A stretch of DNA of 15,634 nt from Alphaproteobacteria bacterium. GTDB lineage: Bacteria; Pseudomonadota; Alphaproteobacteria; SP197. The translations under genes and the position numbers were made by a program. Position 1 is the first letter of the stretch, and each line of letters opens with the position of its first letter. This document shows positions 1 through 7,146 of the stretch, in pieces. A model generated the notes under the pieces. It ran no database searches and was not told the DNA's origin. It saw only the letters and a program-made list of their open reading frames with translations. Location of the stretch: positions 1 to 15,634 of the forward strand of contig JAJEBJ010000358.1 in the NCBI GenBank assembly GCA_022822575.1, read 5' to 3'.

Positions 1-940
1 CGGCATCGGGCGTGTAGTCCCGGGCGAGATTGGCGGCATCGACATCGATACGGATGAGCCGACCCGTGATGTCGAGAAAGTCGGGTTCCTTCCAGATGTC
101 GGTCTCGGCGAGTTCGGTGCCGACGGCAATGACGACATCGGCGTCTTCGATGAGCGTATGGGCCAGCGGCGACGAGAGGCAGGCGCCGCAGTTGAGGGGG
201 TGGGAATCGGGCAGGGCGCCCTTGCCGGCGATGGTGAGGAACACGGCGGCGCCAAGCCGCTCGGCGAGAGCCCGCAAGGGTTCGCCATGGTCGATCGTTC
301 CGCCGCCGGCGATGATGACCGGTTGCCGGGCGCCCGAGGCGATGGAGGCCGCCTTCTCGACCGCTGCCGGATCGGGGGCCAGGGGACCGGTGATGGGCGA
401 GGTCCTGACGGCGAATTCCGCCGTTTCGGCGATCTTGTCGATGGGAAGCTCGATGTAGCAGGGCCGGGGTCGGCCGGAGGCGAAGGTGGAAAATGCGCGA
501 TGCACGGCGCCAGGGATCTGGCGGCCGTCGAGAATGGTCTGCGCATTGGCAGTCAACGGCCGGATGGTCGCCAGTTGATCGGTGATTTCGTGGAGTCGGC
601 CGCGGCCGGCGCCGAGGTCGGCGGACCCGTTGGTGCTGGCAATCACCAGCATCGGCTGGCTGTCGGCATAGGCGTTGCCCACGGCGGTTGCGATGTTGGT
701 CACCCCGGGGCCGGTGATGACGCAGCATAGCGCCGGCTTGCCGGAAATCCTCGCGTGGCCGTCTGCCATGAAGCCGCCGCCCTGTTCGTGACGGAACAGC
801 ACGTGATGCATGCCGGAATCGACGATGCCTCGATAGTACTCCAGGGTATGGACTCCGGGCATGCCGAAGACCGTCTCGATCCCGTAGGCCCGGACCAGCT
901 GCATCAGTGCCTGGCCTCGGGAAAGGTTGCCGCCTGCCAT
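1..940 (-). CDS. TPP-dependent decarboxylase, AruI-like (possible 5-guanidino-2-oxopentanoate decarboxylase), 3' end cut by window edge
   Basis: The first 313 residues of a thiamine-diphosphate enzyme of the acetolactate synthase/pyruvate decarboxylase family are present; the C-terminal TPP-binding domain lies off the left edge. The pyrimidine-binding domain spans about residues 5-175: VFGMPGVHTLEYYRG (24-38), the catalytic-type Glu52 in RHEQGGGFMADGHAR, then ITGPGVTN and AYADSQPMLVI. The central domain starts near residue 190 (QPVIIAGGG, then AVGTELAETD). GVHTLE-YRG, the RHEQG block and the LHEITDQ stretch resemble my recollection of Pseudomonas AruI, which decarboxylates 5-guanidino-2-oxopentanoate to 4-guanidinobutanal. 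That substrate is an inference; a generic acetolactate synthase-like or benzoylformate decarboxylase-like enzyme remains possible. The ATG at 940 has AAGGAG seven bases upstream. It diverges from the deiminase-family gene at 1013. Confidence 0.85.
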   Translation of the reverse strand, partial: MAGGNLSRGQALMQLVRAYGIETVFGMPGVHTLEYYRGIVDSGMHHVLFRHEQGGGFMADGHARISGKPALCCVITGPGVTNIATAVGNAYADSQPMLVIASTNGSADLGAGRGRLHEITDQLATIRPLTANAQTILDGRQIPGAVHRAFSTFASGRPRPCYIELPIDKIAETAEFAVRTSPITGPLAPDPAAVEKAASIASGARQPVIIAGGGTIDHGEPLRALAERLGAAVFLTIAGKGALPDSHPLNCGACLSSPLAHTLIEDADVVIAVGTELAETDIWKEPDFLDITGRLIRIDVDAANLARDYTPDA

Positions 941-1012
941 TGTCGATCTCCTTGAAGCGCACGAAACGGCGATGGTAGCCTCCCGCACACTTGACGGGAA
1001 CGGGAAACCGCC

Positions 1013-1924
1013 ATGGCCTCCAATCCTCTTCGCTGCCGCCGGTCGGAAGGCAGCACTCCTCAACTCACAGACTGGGGATGCAATTCCGAATACGGTGTCC
1101 TCACCGATGTACTGCTCGGGCCGGCTGACAACTCCCACTGGCTCCCGACAAGCTCCATCTCCCGGGCTACACTCAAGCGCGGGGATCGGTTCGATTCGCA
1201 ACTGGCCATGAGACAGCACCGCGAGATGGTCGATGCCTACGAGGAAGCAGGTGTGAACGTGCACTGGCTGGAAGCCGACGGCGACCTTCCCTACCAGGTC
1301 TTCGCCAGGGATTCCTCCTTCATGACGCCCTATGGCGCCGTGGTCACCCAGATGGCCCAGTGGTGGCGGCGCGGCGAATACGGACCGGTCATCCGCTTCT
1401 ACGTCGACAACGGCATTCCGATCTTCGACATGGTCACGGCGGGATCCTTCGAGGGCGGTGACTTCGACATCATCGAGCCGGGTTGCGTCCTCATCGGTTG
1501 GTGCGGCGAACGCACCCAGGAGCAGTCGGCTCACCAGGTGAGACAGTGGTTCGAGAAGGAGGGCTGGGAAGTCCGCGTGACACCGATCGCCGAACACTAC
1601 GTCCACATCGATCTCATGGTTTGCATGCTGGCCGAGAAACTCTGCGCGGTCTGTCTCGACACGACCGAACCGGACACCGTCGACTGGCTGAAGGCGAAGG
1701 GGATCGAGATCGTGCCGGTGAACTATCCCGACACCATGGCGCTGGCCTGCAACGTGGTCTCCCTGGGCAACGACCGAGTCATTGCGCCGGCCCATGCCAG
1801 GGACCTGGTAGACCGTCTGAAGGCCCTCGGCTTTACCGTCTATGACCCCGACGTGGACTGTTTCACCCGCGGCGGCGGCGGTGTTCACTGCATGGCGCAG
1901 TCGCTGCGCCGCGAACCGGTTTGA
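1013..1924 (+). CDS. Arginine deiminase/DDAH-superfamily guanidino hydrolase (amidinotransferase-like), substrate unknown
   Basis: This 303-residue protein belongs to the guanidino-group-modifying superfamily (arginine deiminase, agmatine deiminase, dimethylarginine dimethylaminohydrolase, amidinotransferases). These enzymes attack the guanidinium carbon with a Cys through a covalent thiouronium intermediate. The expected catalytic set is visible: FARDSS (97-102, Asp100), EGGD (147-150), His198 in EHYVHIDLMV, and the nucleophile Cys293 in GGGGVHCMAQSLRR. It is shorter than bacterial arginine deiminases (about 400 residues) and agmatine deiminases (about 365), and somewhat longer than Pseudomonas DDAH (about 254), so the exact reaction cannot be named. 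No signal peptide is seen. The ATG at 1013 is the only good early start; its ribosome site (GGGAA) is weak. The gene is followed after 13 bp by an SDR gene, probably in one operon. Next to an AruI-like decarboxylase it probably acts on an arginine-derived or other guanidino compound. Confidence 0.85.
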   Translation: MASNPLRCRRSEGSTPQLTDWGCNSEYGVLTDVLLGPADNSHWLPTSSISRATLKRGDRFDSQLAMRQHREMVDAYEEAGVNVHWLEADGDLPYQVFARDSSFMTPYGAVVTQMAQWWRRGEYGPVIRFYVDNGIPIFDMVTAGSFEGGDFDIIEPGCVLIGWCGERTQEQSAHQVRQWFEKEGWEVRVTPIAEHYVHIDLMVCMLAEKLCAVCLDTTEPDTVDWLKAKGIEIVPVNYPDTMALACNVVSLGNDRVIAPAHARDLVDRLKALGFTVYDPDVDCFTRGGGGVHCMAQSLRREPV

Positions 1925-1937
1925 GCGGAGACCATCG

Positions 1938-2708
1938 ATGTCACGAACGGTCATGATCGTCACTGGCGGCAGTCGCGGAATCGGTGCAGAGATCGCCCGC
2001 CTGGCCGGCAGACGGGGCTATGACGTCGCGGTGAACTATGCCGCCTCCCGGGCTCGCGCCGAAGAGGTGGCGGAGTCGATCCGGGCCGCAGGCGGGCAGG
2101 CCGCAGCCATCCGTGCCGATGTGTCCCGGCCGGAAGACATCGAGTCCCTCTTCGAGGAGACCGACAGGCTGCTCGGTGCTCCGGCGGTGCTGGTCAACAA
2201 CGCCGGAATCTCTGTCGAGACGCCGGTGGCTGATCACGAGATCGACACGGTCCGGCGGATCATCGACACCAACCTTCTCGGGCCGGCGCTGACCAGCCGC
2301 CAGGCGATCCGCCGCATGTCGACGAAGAGAGGCGGCAGCGGTGGCGTCATCGTCAACGTGTCGTCGATTTCCGGTGTCTACGGTGGACTACCCGGTGACG
2401 TCGTCTATGCGGCGACCAAGGGTGGACTCGATTCCTTCACCCTGGGCCTTGCCAAGGAAGTGGCGGGGGAGGGCATTCGCGTATGCTGTGTGCGTCCTGG
2501 CCTCATCAAGACCGAAATCTGGGATGATGGCATGGGGCAGGACGAGGTGACCGAACTCGGCAAGCGTGCCGTTCCGATCGGCCGTATCGGCGAGGTCGGT
2601 GACATCGCCACGGCGGTCCTGTGGATGTGTTCCGACGAGGCAGCCTACGTCACGGGCGCCATTCTCAATGTCAGCGGCGGTCGAGAAACGTTCGTGCGAG
2701 GCGGCTGA
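1938..2708 (+). CDS. Short-chain dehydrogenase/reductase (SDR), FabG-like
   Basis: A classical SDR oxidoreductase of 256 residues, the usual family length. The Rossmann dinucleotide motif TGGSRGIG is at 9-16, the NNAG motif at 87-90, Asn112 in the helix-4 position, and the catalytic Ser143, Tyr157 and Lys161 (YAATK) are all present. The PG motif after strand 6 follows (VRPGLIKTEIW). The basic start of strand 2 (NYAASRARAEE) is typical of NADP(H)-preferring members, but cofactor choice is inference. GGAG lies seven bases before the ATG. The gene follows the deiminase-family hydrolase by 13 bp and is probably co-transcribed. It may oxidise or reduce an alcohol, aldehyde or hydroxyacyl intermediate of the same pathway. 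An automatic label of 3-oxoacyl-ACP reductase would be expected, but nothing here links it to fatty acid synthesis. Confidence 0.9.
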   Translation: MSRTVMIVTGGSRGIGAEIARLAGRRGYDVAVNYAASRARAEEVAESIRAAGGQAAAIRADVSRPEDIESLFEETDRLLGAPAVLVNNAGISVETPVADHEIDTVRRIIDTNLLGPALTSRQAIRRMSTKRGGSGGVIVNVSSISGVYGGLPGDVVYAATKGGLDSFTLGLAKEVAGEGIRVCCVRPGLIKTEIWDDGMGQDEVTELGKRAVPIGRIGEVGDIATAVLWMCSDEAAYVTGAILNVSGGRETFVRGG

Positions 2709-2712
2709 TCGG

Positions 2713-2739
2713 GGTTTCCGGCCTATCTGCCGGTGAACC
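2713..2739. terminator. Possible bidirectional hairpin between convergent genes
   Basis: Between the rightward SDR stop (2708) and the leftward hydratase stop (2723-2725) is a hairpin. The inner stem is CCGGC (2718-2722) with GCCGG (2729-2733) around the loop CTATCT. It can be extended by GGTT (2713-2716) with AACC (2736-2739) across a small internal loop. No T-run follows on either strand, so it is not a canonical intrinsic terminator, but it is the only structure in the 14 bp gap where the two convergent operons meet. Confidence 0.3.
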
Positions 2740-3520
2740 GGGGTTTGCGCTTTTCCGCAAAGGCGCGCGGGCCTTCCTTTGCATCGTCGCTGGCGAGCAT
2801 GCGCGAGTAGATCGGCAGGCCGCCACCGCGCAGCGTGTGGAAGCAGTCGGGAATTGACATGTGCATGGTGTGGCGTACCGCCTCCTTGGTGGCCTGCAGC
2901 GCCAGCGGCCCGCCCTCGGCGAGATGATCCGCGGTTTCGCGGGCGCGGGCCATCAGCCTTTCGGGTTCCACGATCTCGTTCAGAAGTCCCCATTTGAGGG
3001 CCTCCTCGGCGCCCATGCGGCGGCCGCTGAGCAGGATGTCCATGGCGACCGAGTGGGGCAGGCGGCGGGGCAGGATCTGGATGGCGCCGGCATCGGCGAT
3101 GAAACCCATGTGCACGTCGGGGATGAAGAAGGTGGCGTGGGGAACCGCGTACTGGATGTCGCTGGCCAGGGCGATTTCCCAGCCGCCGCCCACGGCGTAT
3201 CCATTGATGGCGGCGATGACCGGCTTGTAGAGGTTCCACATCTCCGTGATGCCTGCAAAACCACCGTCGACCTCATCATCCTCACCGGTGTCACCGGCAT
3301 CGAAGTCGCGGGCCGCTTCCTTGAGATCCCATCCCGGAGAAAAGAACTTGTCGCCGGCACCGGTGACGATACCCACAAGAAGATCGGGATCGTCGCGCAA
3401 TGTCGCGAAGGCCCGGGAGAGGCCCGCCGTCACCTTCCGGCCGATGGCATTGGCTGGCGGATTGTCGATGGTGATTTCGAGGACCTTGCCCCGGCGTTCG
3501 CAATGCACCACGTCACTCAT
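2723..3520 (-). CDS. Enoyl-CoA hydratase/isomerase (crotonase family), carnitinyl-CoA dehydratase-like
   Basis: A 265-residue crotonase-fold protein. It has the oxyanion-hole segments FFSPGWDLKEAA (59-70) and NGYAVGGGWEIALASD (106-121), and ends with AFAEKRKPRFTGR. The pattern of ITIDNPPANAI, TGAGDKFFSPGWDL, GGFAGITE, KPVIAAINGYA, SGRRMGAEEALKWG and SEDA/EGP-type C-terminus matches E. coli carnitinyl-CoA dehydratase CaiD closely as I recall it. CaiD interconverts carnitinyl-CoA and crotonobetainyl-CoA. Glu115 fits the first catalytic glutamate of crotonases; the second position (PE in most hydratases) is Asp135 here, so the precise reaction may differ. The gene starts three bases after the acyl-CoA synthetase stop, with GGAG nine bases upstream of the ATG, implying coupled expression. 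It probably hydrates or dehydrates the CoA thioester made by its neighbour. Confidence 0.87.
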   Translation of the reverse strand: MSDVVHCERRGKVLEITIDNPPANAIGRKVTAGLSRAFATLRDDPDLLVGIVTGAGDKFFSPGWDLKEAARDFDAGDTGEDDEVDGGFAGITEMWNLYKPVIAAINGYAVGGGWEIALASDIQYAVPHATFFIPDVHMGFIADAGAIQILPRRLPHSVAMDILLSGRRMGAEEALKWGLLNEIVEPERLMARARETADHLAEGGPLALQATKEAVRHTMHMSIPDCFHTLRGGGLPIYSRMLASDDAKEGPRAFAEKRKPRFTGR

Positions 3521-3523
3521 GGT

Positions 3524-5638
3524 TCAAGTCTCCGTTCCGGTCATTCTCATCATGCAGTCGGCAACCACCACGCCACCGCCCCTGGGCATGACGAGAAGCG
3601 GGTTGACGTCGAGTTCCACCAGACTCGCGGAGTGTCTGGTGGCGAAGGCGGCCACGGTCATGACGGCATCGACGAGCGCCTCCATGTCACCGGGAGGCGC
3701 TCCCCTGTAACCGTCGAGCAGGCGCGAGACCTTCAGGGATCCGATGGCCCGCTCAACGTCCTCGCGTTCGAGAGGCAGATGCAGGACGACTGAATCGTCG
3801 ACAAGTTCGACGAAGGTGCCGCCGGCGCCAACGATCAGCACGTGCCCGAAGGTGTCGTCCCGTGTCACGCCGATAATCATCTCGGCGACGTGGCCGGTGA
3901 CCATGGTTTCGACCAGAAGGTCTTTGACGCCGGTGCTCCGGGCGATGGCTTCGGCGGCCCGGGCGACCTCGTGGTGATCGGCGAGGTTGAGGGCGACGCC
4001 GCCAGCCTCGGTCTTGTGGGTGATGGTGGCTGACAGTGCCTTCACAACCACCGGATATCCGATATGCCCGGCAGCAGACGCGGCGGCTGCCGGGCGGGCG
4101 CACGCGCCGTTGGGAATCGTCAGCCCGGTCGCGGCGAGAAGCTGCTTGCCTTCCTGTTCGTCAAGGACCCGCTCCTCGCCGGCAAGGGGAACCGCCCCGG
4201 CAAGAGAGCGATCGCCGTGCCTCGCGCGGGTGAGGAATGCGCGCCGCCTGGTGCCGTAGATGCAGGTCCGCGCCAGGGAAAGCGTACCCGCCCTGATGCC
4301 CTGGGTCATGGCAATGCCGGCGTCGTGAAACTGCTTGCGGAGTGTGATGGAGGTGTTGTCGGGAAGTGACGAAGTGATGACGCCCGGAACGCCGTGCCGG
4401 AGCACCGACGTGTGGAAGGCGCGCATGGCCGCCGCCGCCCCGTCGTCCTGCGGGCGTGTGTCCTGCATCTGCTCGGTATCGGCGATCGTGTCGACCACCA
4501 GGAGTCCGGCGTCGACCCCCTGGCGAAGCAGCACGGGAAAGATGGCCTCCAGGATGTCCTGGCGGCCCCAGTTGGAGGTGTTGTAGTCGAGTGGGTTGGC
4601 GATGGTCGTAAAGGCCTGCATGTGACGCGCGATGTCGTCGTGCTGGCGCTGATCGAGTTCCGGCAATTCGATTCCAAGGGGCTCCACGATATCGGCGACG
4701 CACCCCGAATCGCCCCCTGAACACGTCATCACCGCAAGCCGGGGTCCTTCGGGAATGCCCGTCACCGACACCACCTTCGCGGTTTCCAGCAGGTCTTCCG
4801 GGGTCTCCACGCGGATGATGTTGAGCCGGTCGAAGAGCGCTTGATAGAACCTGTCATCACCGGCAAGGGACGCGGTGTGGCTCATGGCCATGGAAGCGCC
4901 CTTCCTGGAGACGCCGGATTTGAGCACGATGATCGGTTTGCCGGCCTCGAGGGCGCTGAGTGCAGCCCGGCTGAAGGCGGCAGCGTCGGGCAACGTCTCC
5001 ATGAAGAGAGCGAACGAGGTGACTGCGGGATCGTCGACGAGAACCTCGATGTAGTCGGCAAAGTCGAGAACGGCCTGGTTGCCGCAGGAGATGACGTGGG
5101 AGAGCGGGGTGCCGCGCCGGCCGTTGGCGACGTTGATGCAGATGTTGCCGCTCTGCCCGATGAAGGCGCACCCCTTCGCGGTTCTCTCCCCCAGGGTGGG
5201 TGTCGCCATCGCCAGGGCGCCGTTGACGTAGTTGTTGAAGCCGTAGCAATTGGGTCCGATGACGGCGAGATTGCCTGCCCGTTGCCGAAGTTCCTGCTCC
5301 AGATCGAGGCCATCCCCGCCCACTTCCGCATAGCCCGCCGCATAGCAGACAGCACCTCCAGCCCCCATGTCGTCGAGCCGCGTAATCAGGTCATTGGTCA
5401 TCTCCCGGTTGACTGCCAGGAAGACGACATCGGGTGGTGCGTCGAGTTCGTCGATGGACCCCAGGCACGGTTCACCGGCGATCGTCTGCCGCCGCGGATT
5501 GACGACGCGGACATCCCCGGCAAACCCCAGGTTCCGGGTCGCGGCAATGGTTGGCTCGAGGAAGGAACCGCCGATGTAGCAGATGCTGGCCGGATAGAGG
5601 GCGCGCCGCAGGTTGGCGTGACGGGCCGAACGGGACAT
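3524..5638 (-). CDS. Acetate--CoA ligase family protein (NDP-forming acyl-CoA synthetase, ATP-grasp)
   Basis: A 704-residue protein with the fused alpha-beta architecture of ADP-forming acyl-CoA synthetases. The CoA-binding Rossmann domain spans about 8-135 (ASICYIGGS, VVNPRR, GPNCYGFNN). Two succinyl-CoA synthetase-like flavodoxin domains follow (about 150-300 and 300-450), carrying the phosphohistidine motif SHTASLAG with His254. A C-terminal ATP-grasp domain covers about 485-700 (YPVVVKALSATITHKTEAGG, GAGGTFVELVDD, ELDVNPL). Family members convert a carboxylic acid plus CoA and ATP to acyl-CoA, ADP and phosphate. The ATG at 5638 gives the usual family length; an upstream in-frame ATG at 5725 would add a low-complexity extension and is disfavoured. 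The Shine-Dalgarno site is weak. A 126 bp gap separates it from the MFS gene. Pairing with a CaiD-like hydratase suggests it activates the acid processed next; the acid is unknown. Confidence 0.9.
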   Translation of the reverse strand: MSRSARHANLRRALYPASICYIGGSFLEPTIAATRNLGFAGDVRVVNPRRQTIAGEPCLGSIDELDAPPDVVFLAVNREMTNDLITRLDDMGAGGAVCYAAGYAEVGGDGLDLEQELRQRAGNLAVIGPNCYGFNNYVNGALAMATPTLGERTAKGCAFIGQSGNICINVANGRRGTPLSHVISCGNQAVLDFADYIEVLVDDPAVTSFALFMETLPDAAAFSRAALSALEAGKPIIVLKSGVSRKGASMAMSHTASLAGDDRFYQALFDRLNIIRVETPEDLLETAKVVSVTGIPEGPRLAVMTCSGGDSGCVADIVEPLGIELPELDQRQHDDIARHMQAFTTIANPLDYNTSNWGRQDILEAIFPVLLRQGVDAGLLVVDTIADTEQMQDTRPQDDGAAAAMRAFHTSVLRHGVPGVITSSLPDNTSITLRKQFHDAGIAMTQGIRAGTLSLARTCIYGTRRRAFLTRARHGDRSLAGAVPLAGEERVLDEQEGKQLLAATGLTIPNGACARPAAAASAAGHIGYPVVVKALSATITHKTEAGGVALNLADHHEVARAAEAIARSTGVKDLLVETMVTGHVAEMIIGVTRDDTFGHVLIVGAGGTFVELVDDSVVLHLPLEREDVERAIGSLKVSRLLDGYRGAPPGDMEALVDAVMTVAAFATRHSASLVELDVNPLLVMPRGGGVVVADCMMRMTGTET

Positions 5639-5764
5639 GTCAGGCGGACTCGCAAGAGAACGGTTCGACTGGCATCGGGAACGGGTGATTCCTTGCGGTG
5701 GGGCGCCAGCCAAGAATGACGGCAAGACGCGCGGCGAGGCAATGCCCGCGTTCAGGGAATTGGC

Positions 5765-7021
5765 CTACCATTTGGACATGCGTCCCAGATCGCGGTCCAT
5801 GTGATCGCGCAGGGCCGAATCGGTCAGCACCTGGGAGGTTCTCATGACCGTCACGAAGTCGCGCTGTTCGTCCATCGGCACCGGTGCACGCCGCGTCATG
5901 CGGTAGAGAGCGAAACCGCCGAGCAGCAACATGGATGTCGCCGGAAACCAGAAGTAGCCCGCCGGCCCGGCAAGCTGCATCATTGCGCCGGCGACAGTCG
6001 GTCCGAGGATACCGCCGATCCCGGCGGCGAGCAGCAGTCCGCTGGAGGCCGCCACCATTTGATCCGGCCTGAGATGATCGTTCGTGTGTGCGATCGAGAG
6101 CGAATAGAGCGGGGACAGGAAACACCCGACAACCGCCACGGCAATGATCTGGACCAGGGGCTCGGGACCGGCAAAGAGAGCCGCAAGACCGGCGGCGCCG
6201 CCGCATGTGAAAGCCACGATCGTCAGGATTTTCCGGCGATCGAAACGGTCGCTCAACCGGCCGATCGGCCAGATCAGGATCATGCCACCGACGATGGTGG
6301 CCGCCATGAAGAAGGAGACATTCTTCACATCCATGCCAAGGCCTGCGCCGTAGAGTGACGCCAGCCAGACAAGTGCTCCCTGGGTAGCGCCGTTGGTGAA
6401 GCAACCGGCGACCCCGAGTGGCGATGATTTCACCAGTTCGACGACACCGAGTCTGGCCGGATTCTCGAAGTGTGGCGCCGGGTACGTCGTGAGCGACACC
6501 GGCAATACGGCCAGGGAGATGAGAATGGAGGCGGTCATGAAGAGGACAGGGCCGGTGGGGTCCGCAACGTTGAGGAGCAGTGGGCCGATGGCCATCGAGC
6601 CGGACATGGCAATCATGTAGACACCAAGTAGCTGGCCACGTGTCTCGTTTGTCGACCGGTCGTTGAGCCAGCTCTCGGCGATGATGAAGAGGCCGATGGT
6701 GCAGAAGCCGGTGAGAAGGCGCAGCACGGCCCACACGGCGGCATCGACAAGAACAGCGTGACCCAGGGCCGAAATTGAGGCCAGCGAAGCCAGGGCGGTG
6801 AACACGCGAATGTGACCCACGCGCTCGACGAGTCGGGGCACCGCGAGGGCGCCGAAGACGAACCCGAAGTAGTAACTCGACATGATGATGCCGGTCACCA
6901 GGTCCGGAAATCCGGCCGACGGCGCTCGCAGGCCGAGGAGCGAGCCCTGGAGAGCGTTGCCGGACATCAGCAGGGAGATGCTGACGATGACCGCCCAGAC
7001 ACCGAAGATCGCTGCAATCAC
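5765..7021 (-). CDS. MFS transporter, YcaD type
   Basis: A 418-residue protein of the major facilitator superfamily with about 12 hydrophobic segments and both halves of the fold. Family signatures are the loop after TM2 (PRLVERVGHIR, 62-72), AESWLN (115-120) followed by TRGQ, and the second-half copy GRLSDRFDRRK (254-264). ESWLN together with SPLGVAG is typical of the YcaD-like subgroup as I know it, whose substrates are mostly uncharacterised. The start is a GTG at 7021 with GGGGA eight bases upstream; an in-frame TAG 36 bases before that GTG prevents any long extension. The 125 bp gap to the urease alpha gene shows no clear terminator. Lying between the urease-like and acyl-CoA synthetase genes on the same strand, it is likely the importer (or exporter) for the compound handled by this locus, by inference. 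Confidence 0.88.
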   Translation of the reverse strand: MIAAIFGVWAVIVSISLLMSGNALQGSLLGLRAPSAGFPDLVTGIIMSSYYFGFVFGALAVPRLVERVGHIRVFTALASLASISALGHAVLVDAAVWAVLRLLTGFCTIGLFIIAESWLNDRSTNETRGQLLGVYMIAMSGSMAIGPLLLNVADPTGPVLFMTASILISLAVLPVSLTTYPAPHFENPARLGVVELVKSSPLGVAGCFTNGATQGALVWLASLYGAGLGMDVKNVSFFMAATIVGGMILIWPIGRLSDRFDRRKILTIVAFTCGGAAGLAALFAGPEPLVQIIAVAVVGCFLSPLYSLSIAHTNDHLRPDQMVAASSGLLLAAGIGGILGPTVAGAMMQLAGPAGYFWFPATSMLLLGGFALYRMTRRAPVPMDEQRDFVTVMRTSQVLTDSALRDHMDRDLGRMSKW

Positions 7022-7146
7022 CGCGACAATCCCCGCGCAGATGAAGCTGCCGCCTATGCCCTATCGGAGCGCATGAATCCAGCCCGAAAATTCCGGTTTC
7101 CGACGCCAATGCCGCTGGCACCCGAGAGGGGTCGACGCCGCATCCG

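Noticed and set aside
158..730. Rightward open frames opposite the TPP decarboxylase
   Set aside because: The opposite strand reads continuously as a TPP enzyme with a good start and ribosome site; these frames are Gly/Ala/Arg-rich shadows.
991..996. TTGACG as a -35 box for the deiminase-family gene
   Set aside because: A correctly spaced -10 box would fall at or after the ATG at 1013, leaving no leader, and no in-frame start follows until deep in the protein.
5639..5764. N-terminal extension of the acyl-CoA synthetase from ATG 5725
   Set aside because: The added 29 residues are Pro/Ser/Arg-rich and unlike the family; starting at 5638 gives the normal length and CoA-binding domain start.
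7022..7146. Possible terminator or riboswitch between ureC and the MFS gene
   Set aside because: Only four- to five-base stems (for example ACCC-CUCUC-GGGU) and no T-run or recognised aptamer motif were seen.
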